The notes beneath the pieces are model-generated. The model was not told the DNA's origin. It made no database searches and saw only the letters and a list, made by a program, of their open reading frames with translations. A program made the translations under genes and the position numbers. From Cellulosimicrobium terreum (lineage in GTDB: Bacteria > Actinomycetota > Actinomycetes > Actinomycetales > Cellulomonadaceae), in contig JACYFD010000001.1 in NCBI GenBank assembly GCA_014803435.1, forward strand, positions 558,001 through 622,000: a DNA stretch of 64,000 bases, written 5' to 3'. Shown piece by piece: positions 17,404 to 26,368 of this stretch (within the stretch, counting starts at the first letter, position 1; each line of letters begins with the position of its first letter).

Positions 17404-19547
17404 CGGGCCCGTCCCACGGCGCTGATCGGGACGAACACCTGGCTCTCACGCACCTTCCTGATCGTGCTGCCCGCCTCGCTCAGGCGGGCCCGTTCCTCGG
17501 GTGGCATGGCCTCGATCATCGCGGTCAGAGACTGTGCGATGCCCGCGAACGAGGCGATCTGCTCATCGAGGTTCGTCACGACCCAGTGCGCCGCATCCGC
17601 GCCGATGGCCAGTTCACGGTCCGTACGCAGATCGGCGATGTGCTGCTCGACCGCTTCGAGGTAGGACGGGTCGGGCCGGTAGTAGCCGCAGCCCGAGCAC
17701 TGGAACCGGATCGCGCAGGACTTGCCGCCCGCGGCGACATTCTGCGGTTCGGTGCAGTTCCCGAAAGGTACCGCGACACTCGAGCGTTCGTAGGCCAGTT
17801 CGGAGGCAAACGGTGCGGGTCGGCCGAACCTGTCGGTGGCGTATTGCGACATCAGCCGAACAGCGTCCTTCTTGCGGCGCAGCGAGACGGTGTAGTACCC
17901 CATCGTCGTCTCGAGGCTGACGTGATCCATCAGCTCACGCAGCACGTCGACGGGGGTGCCGTTGTCGGCGTGGCGTTGAGCGTATTCATGCCGCAGCCCG
18001 TAGGGCTCGACGTTCGCACGATCGAACTGTGCGACCTCCGGTGGAAGGCCGTCAGGGTCGGGGATCGTTGCGGTCCACGCCGTGAAGATCCGGTTGAACT
18101 GGGGCGCGCGCAGGTGACCGTGACGGGCCCGGTTGCGTGCTCCGGGGGTCGGGAACAGGAAGTCGGCGCACGTGTCGGGAACCTGCAGTGTGCCGAGGTG
18201 GTCGCTCCATGCCCGGACAACGGCGACCGTGCTGGCCGTAATGGGAAGGCGCCGTCCGTGGCGGCGTGCCTTGTGGTTGTCGTAGATTAAGGACGCGTCG
18301 GTGCCGTCGAACTCCAGCGGTTGGCGGCGCAGGCTGGTGATCTCGTTCGGTCGCCGGCCGGTGTCCCGGATCAGCTGATAGACGGTCTGGTAGAGAAGTG
18401 CGAAGTCATCGGTCGACCATTCGTTCGCGGTGAAGCTGGTGGAACGCCCAAGGGTGTCAAGGTGGGTGTCGAGGTGGGCGATCCACGGCTCGGGGATCGC
18501 ACGCCCGAGCTCGTCCTCGCGGGCTTGGACTTGCGGCATCCTGCGGTCCGCGGGGATGGTGAACACGCCTGGGACGCCGTCCATCAACCCGGCCGCGCGG
18601 CTGGTCTCGATCAGGCGCCGCCACGCCCCCCACATCGAGTGCCGGTGAGAGTGCGAGTATGTCCGACCGGTCGACGGGTTGATGGCGCGGGCGAACGAGT
18701 CGAAGATTGCCGTCATGTCGGACAGGGCCAACGTCGAAGGGATGTCACCGTTCGGCCGGCCGGCGAGGGTCAACGACGCGATCGAGGCCGCTGCGAGGGT
18801 GCGGCGGACTTCGGTCACCGAGGGTCGCAGCGAGCGAGTCGTCTCCAGCACCGCGCGCCTCAACCAGTTCTGACGCAGCACGGTGAAGTCCAGGAAGCCC
18901 CCGACCGCCACGTACGGCCGGTCGGGGCCTGCCCGCAGGCCGACCAGGGCGCAGTCCCAGACCTCACCCTCCGTCCCGTCCCGTCCCGCGTGGCGGGCAC
19001 GCAAGCGACGGGTATTGGCTTGGATGGCGCGCAGCAGGGCCACGGTCCTGGCCGGGATCTCCTGCTCAGGCATATCGAGCACGGACTCGACGTTGCCGAG
19101 CTTCTTCACCAGCCATCGAACAGTGACCGGTGACAGCTCGATGCCCTCGCCGTCGCGGAACTGCAGCCCCGCCAGTACCTCAAGGCGAGCGTTGTACGTC
19201 AGTGAGGTCAACGCGAACAGGTGTGGGGTCCCCGGGCGGCCCGGTCCTTGTCTCGGGCTGAACTCGGTGTCGAAATCTTGTCCCGACCAGCTGCGTCGGA
19301 CGCGACGGCACCTTTGGCAGCGACCTACTTTGCTGCCGTCGAACAGGGTTGTGCACTTCGGTGTGGCGCACACGTTCACGCCGGTCATCGGGTTGCCTGG
19401 GTCGCCCGTGAACGCCAGCGTGTGTGGATCCCACTCCGTGGGTCGCCAACCTTTCAGCAGGCGAGCTTCCACGTACTCGGCCCAGGTCGACCGCTCGGGT
19501 GCTGGGGCCGGCTTGTGACGGTCGTCGAGGGCGGTGACGGAGCTCAT
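17400..19547 (-). CDS. tnpB: Tn554-type tyrosine recombinase TnpB
   Basis: 715 residues from ATG 19547, overlapping the tnpA stop (ATGA). An N-terminal Cys cluster (NVCATPKCTTLFDGSKVGRC) could bind zinc. A central region follows, then the C-terminal tyrosine recombinase domain with Arg-I in RDTGRRPNEITSLRR, the box-II region YGLRHEYAQRHADNG, and MDHVSLETTMGYYTVS supplying the nucleophile Tyr. The extreme C-terminus holds NCTEPQNVAAGGKSC and FQCSGCGYYRPDPSYL, a Cys set characteristic of Tn554 TnpB. It works with TnpA to cut and rejoin the element ends. No frameshift seen. Confidence 0.87.
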   Translation of the reverse strand: MSSVTALDDRHKPAPAPERSTWAEYVEARLLKGWRPTEWDPHTLAFTGDPGNPMTGVNVCATPKCTTLFDGSKVGRCQRCRRVRRSWSGQDFDTEFSPRQGPGRPGTPHLFALTSLTYNARLEVLAGLQFRDGEGIELSPVTVRWLVKKLGNVESVLDMPEQEIPARTVALLRAIQANTRRLRARHAGRDGTEGEVWDCALVGLRAGPDRPYVAVGGFLDFTVLRQNWLRRAVLETTRSLRPSVTEVRRTLAAASIASLTLAGRPNGDIPSTLALSDMTAIFDSFARAINPSTGRTYSHSHRHSMWGAWRRLIETSRAAGLMDGVPGVFTIPADRRMPQVQAREDELGRAIPEPWIAHLDTHLDTLGRSTSFTANEWSTDDFALLYQTVYQLIRDTGRRPNEITSLRRQPLEFDGTDASLIYDNHKARRHGRRLPITASTVAVVRAWSDHLGTLQVPDTCADFLFPTPGARNRARHGHLRAPQFNRIFTAWTATIPDPDGLPPEVAQFDRANVEPYGLRHEYAQRHADNGTPVDVLRELMDHVSLETTMGYYTVSLRRKKDAVRLMSQYATDRFGRPAPFASELAYERSSVAVPFGNCTEPQNVAAGGKSCAIRFQCSGCGYYRPDPSYLEAVEQHIADLRTDRELAIGADAAHWVVTNLDEQIASFAGIAQSLTAMIEAMPPEERARLSEAGSTIRKVRESQVFVPISAVGRAR

Positions 19548-20666
19548 GCCCGTTTGCTCGCCAACGCTTCGACGGCCTCGCGCATCCGCTTGCGCGAGGG
19601 GTGGAGGTAGATCTTCGTCGAGCTGGCCTGAGCATGGCCGAGCAGGTCCTGGACGACGTCGAGCTGGACGCCGTTCTCGACCCACCCCGTAGCGGCTGTG
19701 TGCCGGAACATGTGTGGGGTCACTCGGAAGCCGCACTTGCTCCCGAGGCGCTGCACGTACTGGTAGACGTTCGAGTACGACATCGGCCGGCCGATCCGAG
19801 GGCGGTTGTAGTTCACGAGCACGAAGTCGCATGCCTCTACGCCTGCCAGGAGCCGGTCGCGTTCGTAGCGGGTAGTCCCGGTAGAGCCGCACCAGCGAGT
19901 CGTGCACCGGCACGGCCCGGCTGCGCAGACTCTTGGCCAGCGCCCCGTTGCTGTTTGCGGGTCGTCGAACGACGTGCAGGTGCGGACCCGGAAGGGAGCA
20001 GCCAAGCGACGCCGAATCCGGCAGGAAGTGGATGTCCTCGACGCGCAGCCCGAGCGCCTCGCCGATGCGGACGCCCGCGTCGAGGAGTAACCGCAGCAAG
20101 AACATGTCCCGGGCGTTCGCCGCTCCGTCGAGCATCGCCTGCTGCTGCTCTGCCGAGAGGGTCTCGGGTGCGCGTTCGACGGGTCGTACCCGCAGGGCGC
20201 TAACCCGGACCTGGCGGACGTACCCGCCACCCTCCATCCGCGGACCTAGCCCTGCGACGCTCGGCATCCATCTGCGCTCAACGAGTTGCATCGGCACCTC
20301 GGCCGATATCAGCCCGGCAGCGGCGCAGTAGCGCAAGAATTCGCACACCGCGGTCAGGTAGACCGACATGGTCGACGACACCGGCGTCTGCCCGGTCCGT
20401 GTCGGGGTCGACTCCAGGTGTCGCTTGAAGCGAGCCATGTCCAGGATTGTCACTAGGCGCCAGTCGACGGCCTTCGCCTCGCACCAGTTCAGGTAGCGGG
20501 CAACCGGCCGCAGGTAGGTCCGCACGGTGTTCGCGGACCGATCCGCCGCGTAGAGCGCCGAGCAGAACTCCAATGCCTCGACGTGCGGTGTGAAGGTGAC
20601 GACGTCGACCACGAGATGAGTACTACGACCGTCCGCGAAGTCGGCACGTTCCACTCGCCAAGGCAT
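19544..20666 (-). pseudogene. tnpA: Tn554-type tyrosine recombinase TnpA, one-base frameshift
   Basis: Reconstructed length about 373 residues, matching the usual TnpA of about 360. From ATG 20666: a SAM-like core-binding domain (VEALEFCSALYAADRSANTV...), then the catalytic domain with LLDAGVRIGEALGLRVEDI (Arg-I). A GGG run at 19870-19872 then puts the rest in the next frame: YERDRLLAGVEACDFVLVNY, TPHMFRHTAATGWVENG, DLLGHAQASSTKIYLHPSRK (His-x-x-Arg, His, Tyr). Deleting one base from that run rejoins the frames. The stop overlaps the tnpB ATG. Either a real inactivating mutation or a sequencing error in a homopolymer. Confidence 0.85.
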
Positions 20667-20754
20667 GCTCGGAACGTAGGTCCCTGTCCCTCACAACTGT
20701 GGGATAACACCGAGCGACGGCGTGTCGTCAAGGTGTGCCTGTCGTGAATCGGAG

Positions 20755-20780
20755 AATCTGGTCGGTGGAGATAAAGCGCA
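20755..20780. repeat. Right end of Tn554-like element: terminal inverted repeat plus 5-bp core
   Basis: CTGGTCGGTGGAGATAA runs to 20774, followed by one A and then core GCGCA (20776-20780), after which the HNH gene resumes. The reverse complement matches the left end with one indel. The tnpA promoter must lie between here and 20667. Confidence 0.72.
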
Positions 20781-21256
20781 ACGACGTGCTGCGCCGCGAC
20801 CTCACCGACCTCGAGATCAAGTCCGGCACCCAGGGCTGCATCGTGCTCGGCGGGACGTTCGACGACCCGTACTCCGGCGACACGATCGCGTTCGAGCGCG
20901 GGCAGGACACGTCCTCGGCGGTGCAGATCGACCACGTCGTGGCGCTCGCGGACGCGTGGCAGAAGGGCGCTCAGCAGTGGGACGAGGGCCGGCGCAAGGA
21001 GCTTGCCAACGACCCGCTCAACCTGCTCGCCGCGGACGGTCCGCTCAACGGTCAGAAGGGCGCGGGCGACACCGCGACCTGGCTGCCGCCGAACGCCGGG
21101 TTCCGGTGCGCGTACGTCGCGCGCCAGGTCGCCGTGAAGCTCGAGTACGGCCTGTGGGTCACGCAGGCCGAGCAGGACGCGATGGAGAAGGTGCTGGGTA
21201 CGTGCCCGGACGAGCCGCTGCCGACCTCGGACCCGGTGCCCGCGCCCGTCGGATGA
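20781..21256 (+). pseudogene. HNH endonuclease (DUF1524-like), 3' part
   Basis: Carries the catalytic half: RRDLTDLEIKSGTQGCIVLG, SAVQIDHVVALADAWQKGA (His of the HNH/beta-beta-alpha metal motif), NDPLNLLAADGPLNGQKGAG (Asn) and an invariant-looking CAYVARQVAVKLEYGLWV. It is in frame with 13360-13609 once the transposon is removed. Local initiation (GTG 20735 lies in transposon end sequence) would lack the membrane anchor. Both catalytic segments look intact, so loss of function is due only to the insertion. Confidence 0.88.
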
Positions 21257-21342
21257 CCTCGGCCTGTCACCTGAGGCCGTCCGCCGGACATTCCCTGGTG
21301 TGGCGTCGAACGGTCGGCGCCGACGACGACAGGAGCTGGTCG

Positions 21343-21996
21343 ATGCCACCACCATCCGCGGCCGGGGCGCGCGATCGCCTCGACCGTCTCTACCGCGACC
21401 ATGCGCGGTCGGTATACCGGTGCGCGGCGACGCGGCTGCGGCCGCAGGACGCCGAGGACGTGGTCTGCGAGGTGTACGTCGTCGCGTGGCGGCGCATCAC
21501 GGAGATCCCCGAGCACGAGCTCGGCTGGCTGCTGCGGGTCACGCGCAACGTCATGGCGAACCACCTGCGGGCCGGGTCGCGCCGTGCTGCGCTCGTGCGA
21601 CGCGTCATGGGCACCACCCCGGCGAGCCTGCCGGACCACGCGGGGGACGTCGTCGGGCAGGACGCCGCCGAGCAGATGCTCGCCCGCCTGTCCGAGCGCG
21701 ACCAGGAGGTCCTGCGCCTCCTCGTCCTCGAGGACCTGTCGGTCCCCGAGCTCGCGGAGGCCCTCGGGTGCCGCCCGAACACCGCCTCCGTCCGGGTGCG
21801 GCGTGCCAAGGAGCGCCTCGCCCGCCTGTACGCCGAGACGGACCTCGACACCGGGCACGAGCGCGACTCCGCCCACGACCGCGACACGGTTCACGAGCGA
21901 CCAGGACCGCCCGACGAGCAGGTCGCGCTGCGGCCTCTCCTGGCGGCGCCGTCGCTCGTCGCCGCCAGCACCCGACCGAGAGGGATGACGTCATGA
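21343..21996 (+). CDS. ECF-type RNA polymerase sigma factor
   Basis: 217 residues from ATG 21343, preceded by AGGAG. Region 2: LDRLYRDHARSVYRCAATRL...AEDVVCEVYVVAWRRI. Region 4: LSERDQEVLRLLVLEDLSVP and ELAEALGCRPNTASVRVRRA, a clear helix-turn-helix. The C-terminal 45 residues are a hydrophilic extension. Its stop overlaps the ATG of the next gene (ATGA), the usual arrangement for a sigma factor and its membrane regulator. Stimulus unknown. Confidence 0.9.
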   Translation: MPPPSAAGARDRLDRLYRDHARSVYRCAATRLRPQDAEDVVCEVYVVAWRRITEIPEHELGWLLRVTRNVMANHLRAGSRRAALVRRVMGTTPASLPDHAGDVVGQDAAEQMLARLSERDQEVLRLLVLEDLSVPELAEALGCRPNTASVRVRRAKERLARLYAETDLDTGHERDSAHDRDTVHERPGPPDEQVALRPLLAAPSLVAASTRPRGMTS

Positions 21997-23129
21997 CCGA
22001 TCCGATCGTCCGGCTCCGCGCCGAGCACCGTGCACGTCCCGGCGACCCGTTCGACGCCGACCTCGACTTCGACGCGGTCCGCGCCGAGATCCACACCCGC
22101 ACCGCGGGCGAGCGGCCGGGGGGCCAGACGCGCCGACGTCGGACCCTGCTCGCGAGCGCCGTGGGCGCCGTGGGCGCGGGCGTCGTCGTCGCGGGAGCGC
22201 TCGTCGTGCCCGGCCTCCTTCCCGACGACGGCCCGCCGCCCGCCGTCGCCGGCTCGCCCACCGCGCACCCGCGGGACGGCATCGTCGGCTCCGCACCCGA
22301 GGGCGACGGCATCGTCGGCTCCGCACCGGAGGGCGACGGGCCGGTCGTCGTCTCGGCGGCGTCCTACGTCCAGCGCGCCCGCACGGCCGTCGACGAGGTG
22401 GACCTGACGGCGTTCGTCGTCGAGCACGCGTCGACGTTCGGCGTGCAGCACCCGGGTGAGCCGGAGCTCGACACGTCGGTGACGCGGCAGCTCACCGCCG
22501 GCGACGGGAGCGGCATGCGCTGGATCAGCGAGAAGGACTTCGCCGCGTCGAGCACGACCGCGACCACGGGCGACGAGGAGGTCCACGTCGTCGACCCGGC
22601 CGGCCCGGAGGGGCAGATGACGTACACGTGGGTGAGCCCCCGGGCAGGGGTATGGACGCAGTTCACGATGCCTCCCGAGACCTGGGACGACATCGAGGAG
22701 GGCACGGGGCAGGAGCAGCTCGCGTCGTGGATCGAGGAGCTGGGCTCCTCGATGGAGGAGATCGAGGAGCTCTCCACCCACCCCGACGTCACGACGAGCG
22801 GGCCGGTCGCCGAGACCGTGCGCGGGCAGGCCGCGACGTGCTTCGACCTGTCCGGCACGGGCGCCCCGGCCGGCGGGGCCGACCCCGTGGAGCAGGAGAC
22901 GATCGACTGGACGCGCACCGCGTGCTTCGACGACGCGACCCACCTGCCGCTGTCCGACTCGCGCAGCAGCCACTACGAGGTGGCCGAGGGGTCGGAGCCC
23001 AGCCTCCTCGTCACCTCGGACGAGTACACGTGGCACGCGCTCGACGACGCGTCGCGCGCCCTCCTGCAGCCGGACCTCGACGGGCTGCGCGAGGTGAGCA
23101 AGGACGAGTACGACCGCCTGACGAGCTGA
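21993..23129 (+). CDS. Sigma-factor-associated membrane protein (CU044_5270-like)
   Basis: 378 residues, start overlapping the sigma factor stop. Cytoplasmic N-terminus of about 50 residues (IVRLRAEHRARPGDPFDADL), one membrane helix (LLASAVGAVGAGVVVAGALVV, about 52-72), then an extracytoplasmic domain of about 290 residues with paired Cys (AATCFDLSG, RTACFDDATHLPL). The layout is that of actinobacterial proteins encoded with ECF sigma factors, so it may act as anti-sigma factor or sensor; no ZAS zinc motif is visible. The linker holds a perfect 10-residue duplication. Confidence 0.75.
   Translation: MTDPIVRLRAEHRARPGDPFDADLDFDAVRAEIHTRTAGERPGGQTRRRRTLLASAVGAVGAGVVVAGALVVPGLLPDDGPPPAVAGSPTAHPRDGIVGSAPEGDGIVGSAPEGDGPVVVSAASYVQRARTAVDEVDLTAFVVEHASTFGVQHPGEPELDTSVTRQLTAGDGSGMRWISEKDFAASSTTATTGDEEVHVVDPAGPEGQMTYTWVSPRAGVWTQFTMPPETWDDIEEGTGQEQLASWIEELGSSMEEIEELSTHPDVTTSGPVAETVRGQAATCFDLSGTGAPAGGADPVEQETIDWTRTACFDDATHLPLSDSRSSHYEVAEGSEPSLLVTSDEYTWHALDDASRALLQPDLDGLREVSKDEYDRLTS
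22278..22337 (+). repeat. 30-bp tandem duplication in linker
   Basis: Two consecutive 30-base units starting GGCATCGTCGGCTCCGCAC differ by only one base and encode GIVGSAPEGD twice, just outside the membrane helix of the sigma-associated protein. It looks like recent in-frame slippage. Confidence 0.9.
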
Positions 23130-23246
23130 CGGCTCGACGAGCGGTGGTATCGCGGCCGGCAGCGATCAGTTCCGGCGGTCGGCCGCGTCTACCCCGTGAA
23201 CCTCGCCGCCGTCGGGCGGCGAGACCTCGACCGGCTGGAGGCCGCC

Positions 23247-24113
23247 ATGAGCGAGCGCAAGACCTACACCTTGGACGTGCCCGGCGCGGTCCTCACCTAC
23301 GACGTGCGGACGCCGGACGCCGCGAGCGACCTGCCGCCGCTCGTGGTCATGGGTTCGCCCATGGCGGCGTCGGGGTTCGAGCAGGTCGCGGACCTGATCG
23401 ACGACCGGGTGGTCGTCACGTACGACCCGCGCGGCACCGAGCGCAGCACCCTCGCGCCCGACGGCGACGTGTCCGTCCCCGTCCACGCGGACGACCTGCA
23501 CCGGGTCGTCACGGAGCTCGGCTGGGGTCCGGTCGACGTGTTCGGGTCGAGCGGTGGGGGCGTCGTCGGGCTGTCGTGGGTCGAGCAGCACCCGCAGGAC
23601 GTGCGGACGCTGGTGTCGCACGAGCCGCCGATCACGACGCTGATGGAGGAGCGCGAGCTCCTCACGGCGATCCAGGCGGACATCGTCGAGACGTACCAGA
23701 GGGAAGGGTACGGACCGGCGATGGCGAAGTTCATCGCGCTCGTCAGCCACACCGGTCCGTTCCCCGCCGACTACCTCGACCGCCCGGCGCCCGACCCGGC
23801 GATGTTCGGCCTGCCCGCGGAGGACGACGGCGCGCGCGACAACCTGCTGCTGGGCGGGAACCTCGCCACGATGCCGTCGTGGGAGCCGGACGCGGAGGCC
23901 CTGCGCGAGGCGGACGTGCGGATCGTGCCCGCGGTCAGCACGACGGGGGAGGGGACGATGGCGTGGCGTGGTGGAGCCGCGCTCGCCGCGCTGCTCGGCG
24001 TCGAGCCCGTCACGTTCCCGGGTGACCACGGCGGGTTCATGGTGAGCGACTGGACGCCTGACAACGACCCGGCGGCGTTCGCGCAGGTGCTGCGCGAGGT
24101 GCTCGCGCGCTGA
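23247..24113 (+). CDS. Alpha/beta hydrolase
   Basis: 288 residues. ATG 23247 sits behind GGAGG, so the earlier in-frame start at 23196 is less likely. Fold signatures: LPPLVVMGSPMAASGFEQVA (oxyanion strand region), VVTYDPRGTERS, nucleophile elbow DVFGSSGGGVVGLSWVEQHP with Ser in GSSGG, and a late His in FPGDHGGFMVSD. Substrate unknown (esterase, epoxide hydrolase-like and peptidase are all possible). It is convergent with a membrane protein gene. Confidence 0.85.
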   Translation: MSERKTYTLDVPGAVLTYDVRTPDAASDLPPLVVMGSPMAASGFEQVADLIDDRVVVTYDPRGTERSTLAPDGDVSVPVHADDLHRVVTELGWGPVDVFGSSGGGVVGLSWVEQHPQDVRTLVSHEPPITTLMEERELLTAIQADIVETYQREGYGPAMAKFIALVSHTGPFPADYLDRPAPDPAMFGLPAEDDGARDNLLLGGNLATMPSWEPDAEALREADVRIVPAVSTTGEGTMAWRGGAALAALLGVEPVTFPGDHGGFMVSDWTPDNDPAAFAQVLREVLAR

Positions 24114-24129
24114 CCCAGGGTCCGGCGCC

Positions 24130-24753
24130 TCAGCGTTCCGGCGTCCCGTGCACCGGACGCACGAACGCCAGGACGATCCCCACCCCCACCCGGTCGGCGA
24201 GGCGGGCGCGGTCGCCCGGGTGCTCGAGCAGGTGTCCCAGCACCCGGGCCACGGCCTGCGCGTCCGTGACGACGACGGCGTCGGGGGACGGTGCTCGCCG
24301 GGCCTGGTCCATCAGGTCCTCGCCCTCGACGAACCGGGTGCGGGCACCGTCGCGGAGCTCGACGACGAGCGTGGCCCGCCGGTCGTCCTCGAGCACGCGC
24401 ACGGCGACGACGTCGTCCCAGCGCACGACGACGCGCACGACCGTCTCGCGGCCGACGGGCAGCTCGATGTCGGCCGGGCGCAGCACGACCGCGGATCTCA
24501 GGGGTGCCCGGACGTAGACCAGCGTGCCGATGGCGAGCCCGACGGGGACGAACGCGGCGATCGCCGCGGCGGCGCCCTCGCCCTGGCGGACCAGCCACAC
24601 GACGCCCCAGACGGCCGCCGCGAGCAGCACCAGCAGGATCGCCAGCACGGCGAGGAAGTCCGCGACGGGCGCCAGCCGCTCGCGTCCGCGCACGCCGCCG
24701 GGGACCCGCGTCCAGACCATCTCGGGGCGGCGGGCGGGGCGCGCGGTGGTCAT
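24130..24753 (-). CDS. Membrane protein with bacterial-PH-like domain
   Basis: 207 residues, ATG 24753. Two adjacent hydrophobic helices (FLAVLAILLVLLAAAVWGVV and AAIAAFVPVGLAIGTLVYV) are followed by a beta-rich soluble region (VVLRPADIELPVGRETVVRV, VRWDDVVAVRVLEDDRRATL) resembling bacterial PH-like domains. Function unknown. Confidence 0.7.
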   Translation of the reverse strand: MTTARPARRPEMVWTRVPGGVRGRERLAPVADFLAVLAILLVLLAAAVWGVVWLVRQGEGAAAAIAAFVPVGLAIGTLVYVRAPLRSAVVLRPADIELPVGRETVVRVVVRWDDVVAVRVLEDDRRATLVVELRDGARTRFVEGEDLMDQARRAPSPDAVVVTDAQAVARVLGHLLEHPGDRARLADRVGVGIVLAFVRPVHGTPER

Positions 24754-25227
24754 GGGGACCAGTGTCTCGCGATCGGGCCACGCCCCCGGCAGGGTGGTAT
24801 CGCTCCCACTTCGTGGAGAAGTTTGATTCTCAACATCCGACTTTTGCGTGTTGGGCACAAAACTTCCGTACACCTGTTGACAGTGCTGTCATCGTGGGGT
24901 GAACTGAAGCACAGTTGCCCCTGGAATCCACCGGGGGATCCGGATGCCGGGCTCGGGGGAGCCAGGTGACCGGATCGACGGCCGACTGCGCGCACCGCGG
25001 CGCGCACCGGCTCGGGCCACCCGGCCCTGGACCGCTCCCCGCCCACGGGTCTCGACCCGCCCCCGTGGCGCGCCCCCCGGAACGCACGATGACGTCATCC
25101 CGACCCCAGCAGGTCTCGCTCGCCACCGTCGAGGCCGACCCGATCGATCCATGAGACGCGACGCAGGAGTCGCGGCGGCACCCGACCGGCGCCGTCCCGG
25201 CCCGACGCCGACGTCGGAAGGAGAACC
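24754..25227. other. Regulatory intergenic region upstream of the laccase gene
   Basis: 474 bases with no convincing gene between a minus-strand and a plus-strand gene. The part at about 24810-24910 is notably AT-richer than everything around it and holds the promoter-like sequence listed separately, plus GAGAA/TTCTC arms near 24823. The 3' part (24950-25220) looks like a long leader with a GGAGAA ribosome site before the laccase start. Confidence 0.6.
24877..24905 (+). promoter_or_regulatory. Possible sigma-70-type promoter overlapped by a palindrome
   Basis: TTGACA at 24877-24882, a 17-base spacer, then TGAACT at 24900-24905 as a weak -10. TGACAG-TG-CTGTCA (24878-24891) forms an inverted repeat covering the -35, a position typical of repressor operators. 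It points toward the laccase cluster, about 320 bases upstream of its start. Confidence 0.45.
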
Positions 25228-26283
25228 GTGAACGACCCGACGACCGAGCTCGTCCCGCCCTCGAAGCCGCTGTCCCGCCGCGCCCTGCTCGTAGGTGCCA
25301 GCGCTGTCGCGGCGGCCCCCGCGGCCGCCCTCGTCCTGGGCTCGGGCGGCAGCGTCGCGGCCGCGCCGGCGGCCGCCACCACGGCCACGGCCGCCAAGGT
25401 CCGTCGGATCACGATGTACGCCGAGCGGATCGACGCCAAGACGGTCGGTTACGGCCTGGAGCCGGGCGCCGCGTCCGTCCCCGGTCCGATCCTCGAGATG
25501 TGGGAGGGCGAGACCCTCGAGATCACGCTCGTCAACACGACCGACCAGCGGCTGTCGATCCACCCGCACGGCGTCAACTACGACGTGAACAGCGACGGGA
25601 GCCCGTTCAACAACTCGTTCAACGAGCCCGGCGAGACGCGGACGTACGTGTGGGCGACGACCAAGATGGCGCGCGACCGCGGCATCTGGATGCCGGGGAG
25701 CGCGGGCTACTGGCACTACCACGACCACGCCTGGGGCGAGCACGGGACCCCGGGCATCGCCGCGGGCCTGTACGGGGCTCTCGTCGTGCGCCGCGTCGGG
25801 GACGTGCTGCCGCAGAAGCAGTTCACGGTCGTCTTCAACGACATGCTCATCAACAACAAGGTCGCCCCCGACACGCCGATGTTCGAGGCGAACCTCGGCG
25901 AGCGCGTCGAGTTCATCTGCATCGGGCACGGCAACACGTTCCACACCTTCCACCTGCACGCGCACCGGTGGGCCAACAACCGCACCGGTCTGCTGCGAGG
26001 CACCGACGACCCGAGCCAGGTCGTGGACAACCGGGACCTCAACCCCGGCGACGCGTTCGGCTTCCAGGTGGTCGCCGGGCTCGGCGTCGGGCCGGGTGCC
26101 TGGATGTACCACTGCCATGTCCAGTTCCACGCCGACGGCGGGATGGCGGGCATCTTCCTCGTCCGCGAGGCCGACGGCAGCATGCCGCCGGGCGCGCAGG
26201 ACTCGATCGACCGCTTCCAGGGGCACGCGCACACCGCGGCCACCACGACAGCACCCGACCTCACGGGGCACGCCGGCCACTGA
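25228..26283 (+). CDS. Two-domain multicopper oxidase (small laccase type)
   Basis: 351 residues, close to the size of Streptomyces small laccases. The N-terminus LSRRALLVGASAVAAAPAA looks like a Tat signal. All four copper-binding blocks are intact: HPHG (about 112-115), HYHDH (163-167), HTFHLHAHRW (about 239-248) and HCHVQFH (295-301). Residues C296 and M306 are placed for type-1/trinuclear sites in the two-cupredoxin, trimeric architecture. By family it oxidises phenols or metal ions and reduces O2 to water outside the cell. It is the first gene of a same-strand secreted redox cluster. The C-terminus is His/Thr-rich (GHAHTAATTTAPDLTGHAGH). Confidence 0.92.
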   Translation: MNDPTTELVPPSKPLSRRALLVGASAVAAAPAAALVLGSGGSVAAAPAAATTATAAKVRRITMYAERIDAKTVGYGLEPGAASVPGPILEMWEGETLEITLVNTTDQRLSIHPHGVNYDVNSDGSPFNNSFNEPGETRTYVWATTKMARDRGIWMPGSAGYWHYHDHAWGEHGTPGIAAGLYGALVVRRVGDVLPQKQFTVVFNDMLINNKVAPDTPMFEANLGERVEFICIGHGNTFHTFHLHAHRWANNRTGLLRGTDDPSQVVDNRDLNPGDAFGFQVVAGLGVGPGAWMYHCHVQFHADGGMAGIFLVREADGSMPPGAQDSIDRFQGHAHTAATTTAPDLTGHAGH

Positions 26284-26368
26284 TCCCGGCCGGGCCCCGC
26301 CCGTGCCGCAAACGCCCAGCATCCGGGCCCGCCCGGACGCATCGCACCCAGGACGAAGGAGTTGCAGA

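Larger units (their letters stand above)
13610..20775. mobile_element. Tn554-like site-specific transposon, about 7.2 kb
   Basis: The element carries three overlapping minus-strand genes in the Tn554 order tnpA-tnpB-tnpC at its right side and a cargo of thermonuclease, TcmP-like protein and membrane protein at its left side. Removing it joins the two halves of an HNH endonuclease gene in frame, with GCGCA present once at the empty site and at both junctions now. Imperfect inverted ends flank the core. Its base composition is visibly less GC-rich than the neighbours. Tn554-family elements integrate at preferred sites without long terminal repeats, which matches what is seen. tnpA is frameshifted, so it may no longer move on its own. 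Confidence 0.9.

Noticed and set aside
20735-20780. Start of an independent intact HNH gene at GTG 20735
   Set aside because: Those codons belong to the transposon end; the natural upstream half is at 13360-13609.
22278-22337. Two 30-base units considered as a CRISPR-like array
   Set aside because: No spacers; the units are directly adjacent and code in frame.
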